The notes: generated by a model not told the origin, from the letters alone. 64,000 nucleotides of DNA from Plasmodium malariae (GCF_900090045.1 NC_041785.1:2376001-2440000), one strand, 5' to 3'; shown: positions 1 through 11,493, counted from the first letter of the stretch. A program made the numbers and translations.

Positions 1-2030
1 AAAATCTTTAAATTCTGGTGATAATTTATCTATTAAATCTTGTTTTACATTTTCACAAAACAATTGACTCCAATGATAATCCTGTATTCTATTCATGATA
101 ATATTTTCTCTTTCTTCATTTGTTGAACCAAATGGAGGTCTACCAAATTTCAATTCAAAAGCTAAAATTCCAAGGGTCCATATATCTGTTTTTTGATCAA
201 ATTCACCAAAATTTTGTTTCTTTTTTTGATGCCTTGCACATTGTTCAGGAGACCAATAATCATGTGTTCCTCTATAATGGGATATTCCTTTTTTTTTATG
301 TTTTGATCCTATATGTGCTGATAAACCAAAATCAGCTAGCTTACATTTTTCTTCATGATTCACTAATACATTTTCTGGTTTCAAATCCAAATGTGCTATT
401 CTTTTATCATGGCATGTCCTTATAGCCCATATTATTTCAAATAGCATCTCAGCTACTTTTTTTTCAGCAAAAGGTCCATGTTCATTCAAATACGTAAACA
501 AATCGCCATTCGAACAATATTCCATAACGAAAAATACATGACTGTTCGTGTGAAACCACGTGTACATGCTGCACGAACGTATAAGACATGAACAAGACAA
601 GTGACACAAATAAGATAAGTGGCATGAACAAGACAAGTGGCATGAACAAGACAAGTGGCATGAACAAGACAAGTGACATGAATAAGACAAGGCATGAACA
701 AGACAAGTGGCATGAACAAGACAAGACATGAACAAGACAAGCGACATGAATAAGACAAGCGACATGAATAAGATAAGCGACATGAATAAGACAAGCGGCA
801 TGAACAAGACAAGCGACATGAAAAGACAAGCGACATGAATAAGATAAGCGACATGAATAAGATAAGCGACATGAATAAGACAAGCGGCATGAACAAGACA
901 AGCGACATGAATAAGACAAGCGACATGAACAAGATAAGCGACACAAATAAGATAAGCGGCATGCATAACACGTGTAACATATCTCTTTAACAATCTTTTT
1001 TTCGTACCATGCTATATGTGGGTGTTTTAAATGAGCCTGCAATTCTATTTCCTTCCTTAGCAATGCTTCCTGTGTACTCCTTACGAGAAGAAGGAGAAGA
1101 AAAAAAAAAATAATATAGGAATTACGACAAAAGAGGTGAGGTAACACAAAGGGAAAGAAGTAAAAGGAACGACAAAAGAGGTGAGGTAACACGAAAAAGG
1201 GGAGGAAAAAAAATCTGCGTATTTAAGTATCTGTAACTGACTGCGCACAGAGAAATGTTCTCATATGCAACTTTCTGAACAGTGCAGAAAATGTAAAGGA
1301 TTTGTTTGAAAGCATTTTACTTAACTAGATGAGACTTCGATATACACTTCAACACGCAAATAAAGTTTGTCCTCCTTTCACAAGCTAAGAAAACGCTACC
1401 ATGTGCCCCATCCCCCTGAACGTTGGAAAAGGTATCAAATAAAAAACTTAAAAAAATAAGTGAAATAGCAATAAAAGATTTTAGCCATTCTGGTCATTTC
1501 AGCAGTTTTGGCCTTTATGGCCATTTCCATTTATTTATGAATGAAGATGTGTTTTCCTAGTGGTATAGAGGGCATGCAGTTTGTTATATGTGAGGATGAA
1601 CATATGTATGTATGTACGTATGTATGTATGTACGTATGTATGTATTTATGTACGTATGTATGTATTTATGTACGTATGTATGTATTTATGTACGTATGTA
1701 TGTATTTATGTACGTATGTATATATGTATGTTTATATGTATGTATGTATGTACGTACGTATATATGTATGTTTATATGTATGTATGTATGTATATATGAA
1801 TGTATGTATGTATGTATATATGAATGTATGTATATATGTATGTGTATATGAATGCATGTATATATGTATGTATATATGCGTGTGTATGTGCGCGCATGCA
1901 GGGTTGTGTAGGTTACTAAAAATCCAGCTATGTCAAAGTCTTTTAAGCTGAAGGTGAAGGAGTGCAGGCTGCTTTTTAAGGCCATGTCTCTGCATGTGGC
2001 CTTGATTGGGCTGCTAATTGAGTCGTTCAT
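1..2030 (-). CDS. ARK1: Aurora-related serine/threonine kinase ARK1, 5' four exons (3' end off window)
   Basis: Protein kinase of the Aurora family, a mitotic regulator acting at spindle poles and kinetochores. I rebuilt four exons on the minus strand: 2030-1917, 1415-1321, 1079-1008 and 568-1 (continuing off the edge). All splice phases close. Exon 1 starts at an ATG and ends in the Aurora-like lead-in SLKDFDIAGFL. Exon 2 gives the glycine loop GDGAHGSVFLA and the VLK lysine. Exon 3 gives the alpha-C segment ALLRKEIELQAHLKHPHI. Exon 4 gives FFVMEYC, the catalytic loop HLDLKPEN, DFG and SPEQ. The HRD arginine is leucine. The long third intron (569-1007) holds an 18-nt minisatellite. The name rests on family resemblance and on the distance to SIP2 and GILP, which sit in the same P. 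falciparum block. ARK2 or ARK3 is the alternative. The start codon could lie in a further upstream exon. Confidence 0.8.
587..960. repeat. 18-nt minisatellite inside ARK1 intron 3
   Basis: Degenerate tandem copies of an approximately 18-nt unit of the form AAGCGACATGAATAAGAC. Because 18 is a multiple of three, the minus strand shows spurious open frames reading a six-residue repeat (HVACLI). It sits wholly between a GTACGA donor at 1007 and an acceptor AG at 570-569, so it should be spliced out. Confidence 0.85.
1600..1875. repeat. TATG/TACG tetranucleotide array in ARK1 intron 1
   Basis: Long run of TATGTATGTACG and TATATG units between ARK1 exons 1 and 2. It produces overlapping open frames rich in Tyr, Met, Cys and Val that look like nothing but repeat translation. 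Confidence 0.9.
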
Positions 2031-2099
2031 CTCTTTGCTATAGCGAATACTTACGCAAAAAAAATAAAATAAATACGTATGTACATATACATAAGCACA

Positions 2100-2135
<36 letters not shown>

Positions 2136-2610
2136 ACGCACAAGCGAATATATATATCTATATAGTATGTCCAAATGTACATATATGTATAGCATGCACA
2201 AATGTACATATATGTATAGTATGCACAAATGTACATATATGTATAGTATGCACAAATGTATATATATGTATAGTATGCACAAATGTATATATATGTATAG
2301 TATGCACAAACGTATATAATATGTACACATGTAGGTATTTAATTACACTGATAAATGACAGAGCAAAAGGTATGAAATATTTTTTCATATTACCTGAAAT
2401 TACTTTCTTTAATGAAACACACATTCCCATTGTTTACAAATTCGAAATCGGCAATATATTTCCTTCCGTAACGCTTTTCAAAAAATTAAATATCTTTATA
2501 AAAAAGAATAAAAAATAGGGACATACGTAATATATATATTTATGCATATATATATGTATATATGTATGAATTTCCGTATTCTATTAAACCTACATTGGGA
2601 TAGTGTGTAA

Positions 2611-2647
<37 letters not shown>

Positions 2648-3080
2648 CAGAACACAAAAAAGCACAAATATGCGAACGATACAAACGATACAAACGATAC
2701 AAACAATTTAAACAATTTAAACAATTTAAACAATTTAAACAATTTAAACAATATATACCTAATAACATAAAAATGTAGTTTCACATTATATGTATGGTAA
2801 TGTAATAAAAAAACAAAAAACAAATACAGAATATATTTTATTCCCCATCAATATTTTCATTTTGTTCATGTTCAAATTAAAAAGGGTTAAATGAAAGTCA
2901 GCATGGAAAAAAAAAAAAAAAAAAAAAAAGCATCAAATGTTTTTCGCTGAGTTTTTTATTTTAAAAGGGGAAATAATTTATGCGCTAATTTGAACATGCA
3001 TATATATATATAAACATATGTACACGTGTATGAGTGCATATATATAGTTTATTTCATTAATTCGCTTTTTTTAATTTTCT
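2031..3080. other. Intergenic, divergent promoter region between ARK1 and the acylphosphatase-like gene
   Basis: No gene seen. It contains a TA tract (about 2104-2130), about six copies of a 27-nt unit containing GTATAGTATGCACAAATG (about 2160-2315), a poly-A tract (2612-2640), a decamer array CAATTTAAA (about 2700-2750) and another poly-A tract (2908-2928). Since ARK1 reads left and the next gene reads right, both promoters should lie here. A short minus-strand frame near 2428-2388 could be an extra 5' exon of ARK1, but its splice phase does not fit. Confidence 0.6.
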
Positions 3081-3238
3081 GTAAAGCTATATTAAGGGCG
3101 GTAGTAGAAGGAGAACTTCCGTCGCTTGGAACAAGGAGAAACATAGTTTTGTTCCACTTTGTTCGACTTATTCCGTTTTGTTTCTCCTTGTTCAAAGCGA
3201 CAGAAGTTCTCCTTCTACTGTTTCCCCCGCGGCTTTAC
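3081..3238. repeat. Long imperfect inverted repeat (hairpin)
   Basis: The arms 3103-3142 and 3180-3219 are 40 nt each and pair with only two mismatches, around a 37-nt loop. Beyond them the ends GTAAAGC (3081-3087) and GCTTTAC (3232-3238) also match, separated from the core stem by unpaired GC-richer bases. It lies 48 nt upstream of the ATG of the acylphosphatase-like gene, so it may be part of that gene's 5' leader. Confidence 0.85.
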
Positions 3239-3285
3239 GAACTGCCCTTTTATGTAAACCACTTAAGAGAATACACACAATTTAA

Positions 3286-4434
3286 ATGATACCCACACCA
3301 GTTTCTAAAAAAATAAGAAGTAGGTTGAATTTGTCTATTCAGAAAAAGCCTCATTTTTTATTTCGGCAAAATTTATTATTTGACAAACGGGAAAAATGGG
3401 AACCAAAATTGAGGAAAGGTTATCCCGAATTTGCAAAGCAGTTCGACATTTTGAATCGACAGGTAAATTTAACGAAACAGAAATGTGTGCACAGTGTATA
3501 TATATCGTGTAATGATGGTGCACCTAACTGGGAGTTACAATACTTAACGCGTGTAGTAACCTGCACAAAATGGACATATGTTTATGTGCATATGTGTATG
3601 CGCGTCCTTTTTTTTTTTTTTTTTTTTTTTTTCTTCTCATCCCTTCGTTTCTCATTGCGTCATTTTCCATCCCTTCGTATCTCTTCTCTTCTTGTCTCAT
3701 CAATTCGCTTTTTTCCTTTTGATAGGTTACGGGGTTTCGAAAATACAGACCACCGATTGTGAAAAAAGAGGAAATAAAAAAAAATTATGATATAAGTAAT
3801 TTTCACGAAGTAAAATCGAAATTTAGGTTTGAGATCAACGGATTTTTTGAAGGTTTGTCTGAAAATTATTTTTTTTCCTTTTTTTTTATTTGTGCTAATT
3901 TTGTTCATAATGGATGAAATAGGATGGTATTAATTTGTTTTTCTTTTTCTTTTTTTTGAAGATGGTGGAAACGTTTTTTGTGAAGAGTTGTATAGAACTG
4001 CAAGACGAATGTTCATAGTTGGCTGGATTAAATGTCGAAGTCGATTTGCCATGGGTCACGTAAGAAATTATAGAGAGAAAGCTACGCGTTCTCTTGATTG
4101 CAGTTGTACGAACATATTCATAGGGATGATCGCACATTTATGTGTATATGGACATATGTATATATATGTATTTGTGTGCATGTATGCATATATACGTTTC
4201 ATTTCTCAGCCCATGGAACCATTTTTTTTACCGTTCCCCCACTCACAGTTTCAAGGAGATTCTTATGCTATTTCCTACTTGAGACATTGGTTTGACATGT
4301 ATTCATCAGAAAAAAATAAAATTGAAAAATTGAAAGTATTTGATGAGAACCATGGGATTCCTACTTTTGATTACTAGTATGTGTTGAAGTACATGTTCTT
4401 TTGGAATGCTCAACAAGAATGTTACACATTCACA

Positions 4435-4475
<41 letters not shown>

Positions 4476-4739
4476 GTATACGTGTTTATTTGCCACCTAT
4501 GTTATCGCAGTAATATTACAGTAGTGAAAGACTACAGAACACCTGCAAAGAAAAAAATGCATCACATTCAGGTAGACACTCTTACCAATTAAGAAAAAAA
4601 AAAAAAAAAAAAAGTAAATTATTTACAGCACTAAACCCTCATTTAATTTCCCATTTTTCTGTTAAATTTTTTTTTTTTTTTTTCTATATTTCAGAGTCAG
4701 GATTTTTTAAAAACAAAGGCACTATTCAATTTAAAATAA
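3286..4739 (+). CDS. Acylphosphatase-like fold protein, six exons, catalytic residues apparently lost
   Basis: Six exons: 3286-3462, 3726-3852, 3962-4059, 4249-4376, 4511-4571 and 4695-4739. They give 211 residues and every splice phase closes. Residues about 95-190 follow the acylphosphatase beta-alpha-beta order: strand KFRFEINGFF, helix VFCEELYRTARRM, strand FIVGWIKCRSRFAMGHFQG, helix AISYLRHWF and final strand YYNITVVKDY. In active acylphosphatases an arginine follows the first strand (FR) and an asparagine follows GWV; here these positions read FC and IKC, so phosphatase activity is doubtful. The N-terminal 90 residues are basic (QKKPHFLFRQ, KWEPKLRKGYPEF) and could hold an organelle presequence or an RNA-binding tail. 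The gene is divergent from ARK1. The fold assignment is inference from pattern; the gene structure is well supported. Confidence 0.7.
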
Positions 4740-6183
4740 AGACATACTGTTCCTACGGCGTACCTCGTTGTTGCTCGAATGAACAGAGAAGATAGGAGGT
4801 TAAAAAATAGGTATTTTGTATTTGTATGAATTAGTTGAATGATTGTTTCTTTACTTTTATATTTTTTATTTTTTTGTTCTGATTCGCTTCATTTCGTTTC
4901 ATTTGTGTTTTTTTTTTTCTTCTCTTCCTTTTTGCTTTAAACCAACTCAAAAGTGCATACATGCTTAAGCATCAACGGAAGAAGAGCGTGGAAAAAAGGC
5001 ATCGGGGGAAGAACTATAACATGTAAAGAAGTAAATTATCTTTTCACAGGCATAAAAATATATCACAATAATATGTGAACTGTATAAACAGACAAACTTT
5101 TCATTTTTTTTTTTTTTTAAACAAATCTAATGCACGTTATTTAGCGATAAGATGATATTTTACTACATTTTTAAAAAGATTCTTTTTTTTTCGTTATTTT
5201 GATGATATTCTTTGTTTTACTCATTTTCCTTCTTTCCTTTATTCTCCTTTTTTTTAATTTATTCCCCAACTTAATTAAAAATATATATATTATAATTACG
5301 CAAAATGTTAAAGCGCGCATAGAAAGTTCTTCCTTTTTGCTTTAATAAAATATACAAACAAAAAAAAAAAAATGATTTCAAAAAATTTTAACCTGTACGT
5401 ATTGTCTATTTTTACTTTTATTTTGTTTTTATTCCGTTTTGTTTTTATTTCATTTTATTTTTATCTTATTTTGTTTTTATTTTATTTTGTTTTTATTTTA
5501 TTTTGTTTTTATTTTATTTTGTTTTTATTTTATTTTAATTTTTGTTGAAGATCAAGTGGTAGATTTAATCCATGCTGCGTCTTCCTCTGTAACTTTGTTC
5601 TTTTTCATTTTTCCTTTATAAGAAGAGTACAAGAGCAAGTGGGAATGAAAATAGATTATTAATGAGCTATTCCCATACAGGCATATATATATATATATAT
5701 ATATATGCATGTATATATGCAGATGTAACTACTCGCACATACATATATGCGTGTTCGCAAAATTTTTTGATGCATTTATAAATGATGAAAGGATAATTTA
5801 TAAACTACAGGAAAAAAAAAAATAATAATAAAATAATTTGTTAAATTGTATAAATGTTCAGAATGTTTTCAAAATAGCTAAATTACAATGACTGAGAGTG
5901 AAGATCTACATACATACACACATACATACATGTATACATACAAATATATATAAATATATGCCTAGAGTGCTCATAAAGAGATGTTACTTCCGAGAATTAA
6001 AGGAAAAATAATAATTATGACTACACGTTCGTTGAAAAAAATGAGAAAAATATAAAGGGGGGTAGAGTAAAGCATAAGAATTTGGGTTGTTAAAAAAATT
6101 AAAATTATAATTAAAAGAAAATTCTTTTAAAAGGGGAATGCATGTGTGTATAAAACATAAGTAAATGTGCCTGTGTGTGTATA

Positions 6184-6221
<38 letters not shown>

Positions 6222-6409
6222 TATACACACACACACACATACAAACGCTCACATACTCCCCATTGACATTCTTTGTGCACTCACAAATGCGAACCGTTTT
6301 ATACCACTTATCAGCATGCGTACGTACACATGTGAACTTTTGACTACATGTGCACAATGTACGTATACCTGTAACATGTACGTACTAAGACAACGGGGAG
6401 GGATGGGAA
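4740..6409. other. Intergenic between the acylphosphatase-like gene and the KH gene 3' ends
   Basis: No gene seen. It holds poly-T/A runs, a TTTTATTTTG pentamer-type array (about 5425-5540), TA tracts near 5683-5706 and 6190-6216, and CA/TATG repeats. Both flanking genes point into it, so it should contain two 3' ends. Open frames here are repeat translations. Confidence 0.6.
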
Positions 6410-9010
6410 TTAAAACCAGTCGAACTGAAAGATTTTCGCTTGGATCATAAGGATAGCTAAAGAGTTTGAGAGTGGGGAACCTGTGATGGATAGATTAAAT
6501 GTATAAGAAGAAGAATCATTAGAATCAGTACAAATAGAAATATTACAACCTGACTTTTCAATAATTTCTTCTATTAACGATTTTCCATTTTTATTTTGAG
6601 AATCAAATGTTTCCAAGTAAACATCAGGCATATTCAATTCAATAGTATAAGGTTGTTTAACCGATAATATTTTTGGCAACGATGAAATAGGAAAGGATTT
6701 ATAAATTTGCTGCAAAAACATATGCTCAATTTTTTCTTTCATGTCGTTAGGATTTTTAAAATAATTATTATTATTATTATTATTATTAGCGTAGCTACTA
6801 CTACGGTTCAGAATATTTTCATCATATGGGTAGTTATTACCTGACCTATTAATATCGTTGCTATTACTATCATAGTTATCATCCATACCATTGTGTTTTG
6901 AATTGTTATTATAATTATTGAGATTTGAATTATTGTGATGAGAGTTATTATGATGAATATAATTCGGATGCGCGTTGTTGACACTAGTATTGTGGTTTAC
7001 ATTATGAGCACCGCTATGATGATTTCCAGAGTAGTTACTACTACCATATGTGTTACCGCTATTATTTGATGTGTAGTGAGCTGAATGATAATGATCGCTG
7101 CTATTATTACCGTTACGCATAATGGTTTTACTATTATGCATTGCCGCTTTGTCCGACGGATTAGTATTTCCTTTTTTGCTGTTAGCATATTTAGTACTAT
7201 TCATATTTGTACTCATATTCGTATTAGTATTGTAGTATATATCATTTAACGGAATGAGGAGACCCTCTCGAGCTATTTGTGGATTTTCATATTCTTCTAA
7301 TTTTTGTAAAACCAAAACAGAAGCTAGAATTTTTGATTCTGGTGAACCACTAATTAAAACCAGTTTTTCATTTTCACTTTCTTTATTTTTTGCAACTTGA
7401 ATTTGAGAACCTGACTGTTCAGTAATATATTTTATGATAGATCCTTTTCGACCTATTAAAAAGCTAGCTGCTTTTCCTGGTACTAACATACGCATAGGAT
7501 TGTTAATATTTTTTTCTCTTTCTTCCATTTGTCTCACTATTAATTTTAATGCATTAAATTTATTTTCTGCTGAACCTGACAAGGTTAAAATCCGATCACA
7601 CGTTTTCACATTTTCAATATTGTCGGGTGCATCTACAATTACTGCACCTGCTCCTGTTATGGTTCTAATTTCTTTTATATGACATCCTGATTTTCCAATT
7701 ATCCAAGCAGTGGTTTCTACATCCAACACAAAGCGAATTACGCATGGACTTACTTCTTTACCAAATTTATGAAGCAGTAAATTTTTATCCCTTGGTACAC
7801 TGAAATTATCAAAATCATCGCCGTTCATAAGTTCATAAGAGTTATCATTCTTTTTCATGCCGTATTTCGAAAAGCTCATCGAGCTGTTACCATTGTTGTA
7901 ATTATTGCTACTATTATTATTGTTGTTAGAGTTGTTATTGTTATTATTATTATTACTATGCGTGCAACTTATATTGGTACTCCCCCGGTTTGGATGGTGA
8001 TTCGGGTTATTTACACTACCGCCAACGCTGCCATTGACGTTACCACCAACGTCACTATTCATACGATTGCTGTTCATGGGAGTACTTCCAACACCTCCTA
8101 TGCCAATCATGCCACTGCAATTACTAAAACCGCTTACATTATTATTTCCCGCAGCGTTAGGGGTGCTTATGCTGTTGTTACAAGTGCTTTCATTAGATAT
8201 ATTAGCAAGAACATTATTGTTACTACTTGCAGTGCTACCACTACTATTTTTTAAAACACCAGGAAATTCAGACAACGAGAGTATACCATTATCAACAATA
8301 TCTTCTAATAAGTCATATATAATACCTATGCAATCAATTATTTTACTAATTTTTTTTGATTTAATAAAAATTGCCTTATCCTTTATTCCTGGAACATCAT
8401 CCTTATGAACATTAATTTCACAGTTAGATCTTTCACTTAATGAAGAAATTTTTGATCCTTTTTGCCCAATTATGATAGGAATAGATCTAGTAGGTACTAT
8501 TATAACTATGGATTCTTTTCCATCCTCTTCATGAAAATCCATTACATGTTTTGATTTATTTAAAACCAGTTCTAATGCTTTTTTTTTATTTTCTTTTTTA
8601 CCAAATATCGTTAATATTTTTTCAGAAGGAGGTGGATAAACAGATATATCAAATTCCTTCTGACATTTTATTATTGCTCCACATGCCTTTTCAATTTCAC
8701 GTACATTATTACCTGACTTCCCAATTACAAATCCTATGGCTCTATTTGGTAACAACAGACAATATGGTATGCGCATTTCAGTAGTAGTAGTAGTAGTAGT
8801 GGTAATAGTATTAGTAGATGTGCCATTATTAGGACATATATTTATTATCCTATCATCATTATCATTTTCATCATTTAAACTTCCATATGACCTATTACTA
8901 CTATTACTATTATTACGTTGCTTTTTAAAAGCACTCTCCTCCTCACTATTGTTGTTACTACTGTCTACCTCCTGGTCAATGCGTGCGTATGACCTTTTTT
9001 GCTTTATCAT
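6410..9010 (-). CDS. Multi-KH-domain RNA-binding protein (PCBP/Nova-like)
   Basis: Single exon, 866 residues, ATG at 9010. Four KH domains carry the GxxG nucleic-acid loop: KH1 at about 79-152 (IGKSG), KH2 at about 166-236 (IGQKG), KH3 at about 423-495 (IIGKSGCHIKEI) and KH4 at about 503-575 (LIGRKGSIIKYI). KH domains bind short single-stranded RNA or DNA, so the protein probably controls mRNA fate; location cannot be told. Between KH2 and KH3, and after KH4, lie long Asn/Ser/His-rich inserts, usual in Plasmodium. The last 80 residues (PYTIELNMPDVYLETF ... SLIEEIIEKSGCNISI) follow the KH pattern without a GxxG loop, suggesting a fifth, degenerate KH. The plus-strand frames across 7434-9020 are shadows of this gene. 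Confidence 0.93.
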   Translation of the reverse strand: MIKQKRSYARIDQEVDSSNNNSEEESAFKKQRNNSNSSNRSYGSLNDENDNDDRIINICPNNGTSTNTITTTTTTTTEMRIPYCLLLPNRAIGFVIGKSGNNVREIEKACGAIIKCQKEFDISVYPPPSEKILTIFGKKENKKKALELVLNKSKHVMDFHEEDGKESIVIIVPTRSIPIIIGQKGSKISSLSERSNCEINVHKDDVPGIKDKAIFIKSKKISKIIDCIGIIYDLLEDIVDNGILSLSEFPGVLKNSSGSTASSNNNVLANISNESTCNNSISTPNAAGNNNVSGFSNCSGMIGIGGVGSTPMNSNRMNSDVGGNVNGSVGGSVNNPNHHPNRGSTNISCTHSNNNNNNNNSNNNNNSSNNYNNGNSSMSFSKYGMKKNDNSYELMNGDDFDNFSVPRDKNLLLHKFGKEVSPCVIRFVLDVETTAWIIGKSGCHIKEIRTITGAGAVIVDAPDNIENVKTCDRILTLSGSAENKFNALKLIVRQMEEREKNINNPMRMLVPGKAASFLIGRKGSIIKYITEQSGSQIQVAKNKESENEKLVLISGSPESKILASVLVLQKLEEYENPQIAREGLLIPLNDIYYNTNTNMSTNMNSTKYANSKKGNTNPSDKAAMHNSKTIMRNGNNSSDHYHSAHYTSNNSGNTYGSSNYSGNHHSGAHNVNHNTSVNNAHPNYIHHNNSHHNNSNLNNYNNNSKHNGMDDNYDSNSNDINRSGNNYPYDENILNRSSSYANNNNNNNNYFKNPNDMKEKIEHMFLQQIYKSFPISSLPKILSVKQPYTIELNMPDVYLETFDSQNKNGKSLIEEIIEKSGCNISICTDSNDSSSYTFNLSITGSPLSNSLAILMIQAKIFQFDWF

Positions 9011-9196
9011 TTTCGTTTAGAACTTGGATCACCCCTGTGTAGCGCTCGGGAGCAACACAGATGTGTAATAAATGCCTTCAGGTGTACACGTGGAAGAGTT
9101 TGTATATACCGATATGTACATATAAAAATATATATATATGTATTTATATTTATATTTATATATGTACACATATCCGTACACACTACACAGCTCTAT

Positions 9197-9480
9197 ATGG
9201 GAATTAAGAAGAATTATGGGAAAACAGGAAAACGACAGCACGACGGGATTAGTGATAACTTGAAGGCTCAAAGAAGGGGAATATAACAAGTAATGGGCCG
9301 AGGAGGGAAAAAATAAAAAAATTTAGGGATAATTTTGATGGGAAAAAAAATATATGTGGGAAAATAATAAAAAAAATGAAGGAAAAATTAAAAATACAGA
9401 GAGATGTACAATGCCCTGCAAAAAGCGACTACGAAATGAATGATTGTATAATATATACTCGCTTATACGACTACTTATAA
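9197..9480 (+). CDS. Two protein-like short frames, possible 5' exons of an unidentified gene
   Basis: Just upstream of the KH gene, on the other strand, two short ATG frames use balanced codons unlike the surrounding repeats. One is 9197-9286 (29 residues, begins MGIKKNYGKTGKRQHDG). The other is 9376-9480 (34 residues, begins MKEKLKIQRDVQCPAKSDY). No splice donor joins them cleanly to each other or to the exon at 10192. They may be exons, upstream ORFs in a leader, or chance. Confidence 0.2.
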
Positions 9481-9717
9481 AAAGAAGGTACACACTTGTT
9501 GCCCAACAATATGTATGGTTGTAAATCTTGAAAATTACGTAAAAATAAGTTCAATGCGTGTAAAAGAAATCCTACGTTAAACGCTACTACTGATGTTATT
9601 ACTAACTACTTATAACTTAAATGCTAAATCTTATTACGAAGGATAATATGTTTATTATTACTAAGGATAAAATGCTTATTATTGCTAAGGTTAATATTCT
9701 TATCACGAAGGTAAATA

Positions 9718-9850
9718 CTCAATACTAGGGTTAATTCTTATTACTATGGTTAATTCTTATTACTATGGTTAATTCTTATTACTATGGTTAATTCTTATTA
9801 CTATGGTTAATTCTTATTACTATTGTTAATACTTATTACTATGGTTAATG
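9718..9850. repeat. 19-nt tandem repeat
   Basis: About six copies of a 19-nt unit of the form GGTTAATTCTTATTACTAT in the gap right of the KH gene. Nineteen is not a multiple of three, so it is unlikely to be coding. Confidence 0.85.
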
Positions 9851-10191
9851 CTTATTACTTATGCTATTATCTATTATGCTAGTACCTATTCCATATACCA
9901 TGTAATACAAATACATATATATATAATTCAGTATACACAATAATCCCTTTGATCAATTTTTTTTCCTTTTTCCTTTTTCAAACACATAATTTGATATAAA
10001 AGCAAAATTTTAAAGAACAATAAATGCTAAATTATATAAAACTTCACCAAAACAGAAATTATTACTTATTGTACGTATAAAGATATATCAATAAAGGGAT
10101 TAATGTATGTATAATATTATACAGTGATGAATACTTTACCCCCCTCTCCTTTTTCCTTTTTCCTTTTTTTTTTTTTTTTTTTTTTTTACAG

Positions 10192-10366
10192 CAAAATAGG
10201 ACGACTACAAGAAAGATATAACACTTACGTCGTGAGAAAAACAAAGAAAAACGAAAGAAATTTTTTTTTTCAAATTAAACCTATATGGGCGTACAGCCTT
10301 TTTAAAAGGAAATTAAAAAAAAAAATAAATAAAAATATAAATAAAATAAAAATATATATGAAATAA
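10192..10366 (+). CDS. Candidate terminal exon of an unidentified gene
   Basis: A canonical acceptor (a run of more than 20 T ending TTTACAG) precedes an open frame with convincing codon use: KIGRLQERYNTYVVRKTKKN, then FQIKPIWAYSLFKRKLKKK, ending at TAA. The last 60 nt enter the AT repeat that follows. The frame needs a preceding exon ending in phase 2; I could not identify it with confidence. A basic small protein such as a ribosomal or organelle protein would fit, but I do not recognise a family. Confidence 0.4.
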
Positions 10367-10505
10367 AAATATAAATGAAATAAAAATATAAATGAAATAA
10401 AAATATAAATGAAATAAAAATATAAATGAAATAAAAATATAAATGAAATAAAAATAAAACAAAAATAAAGCAAAAATAAAAATAAAATAAAAATATAAAT
10501 TACAA
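10318..10505. repeat. 17-nt AT-rich tandem repeat
   Basis: Copies of ATAAAAATATAAATGAA and shortened variants. The minus-strand frames reading FIFLFHLYFY come from it. Confidence 0.85.
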
Positions 10506-10944
10506 TAAAATCTGTAACACTCACTCGAAGTCAAAATATTGTACTTGTATATGAACTCATGCAGGTACATCAAATATATACATACACACATATATGCATG
10601 TATATATATATACAAAATACACATACAATATATATGTATCACAACACATGCAATACCATTTATATGTTAAATGCACAAAACTTCATTTCCTTCATATATA
10701 TATACTTAATTTTTCATAATTCGCACATGTACATATATATATATATATAAATATAAATATTGTGTACGTATTTTACAAATGAATTATTTCTTATTTGTTA
10801 TCACATGACTGCCTGTACCACCAATGAACTTCTTTTACTTTTGGGTCTCTTTCCTTAATTACACAATTTTTTTTTCATAAATGTAATATTATATATACAT
10901 TCGGTTATGTTAAACAATACATAATTATATATATTCAAATGTAG

Positions 10945-10983
<39 letters not shown>

Positions 10984-11493
10984 CCTATACATATTTATAT
11001 GTATGTACATCCTTATCTGAACATGAAAAAAGGGAAAAAACACATTAATTAAATTTAAAATAAAAAAAACAAAACAAAAAGCTCCTAATTGTAAAAATAT
11101 TAAAACTATAAACAATTAATTAACAAGCAATATAGTTATTCTCTCATATATATATGGGCTTTCTCGCTTTAACTAAAATATAAATACAAAAAAATGTACA
11201 CGTATGCTTATATACAAATACATTTGTACATAATATTATATATATATGTATATTTTACATATGCATATTTTTTATATATTTATATATTATATGTACATTT
11301 ATATTTATGTATATTTATATTTATGTATATTTATATTTATGTATATTTATATTTATGTATATTTATATTTATGTATAATTTATATTTATGTATAATTTAT
11401 ATTTATGTATATTTAAATTTATGTATATTTATATTTATGTATATTTATATTTATGTATATTTCATATATGCATATTTTATATATGTACATTTG

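Noticed and set aside
482..1192. Minus-strand open frames with HVACLI repeats
   Set aside because: They read an 18-nt minisatellite inside ARK1 intron 3 plus out-of-context pieces of exons; only 1079-1008 is real exon.
1541..2330. Open frames of Tyr/Met/Val/Cys repeats on both strands
   Set aside because: Translations of TATG/TACG and 27-nt repeats; the only coding part is ARK1 exon 1 (2030-1917).
3026..3289. 87-codon plus-strand frame
   Set aside because: It runs straight through both arms of the hairpin, overlaps the true ATG in another frame and has no coding character.
7434..9020. Plus-strand frames of 75-124 codons
   Set aside because: Antisense shadows of the KH gene, created by its Asn and Ser codon runs.
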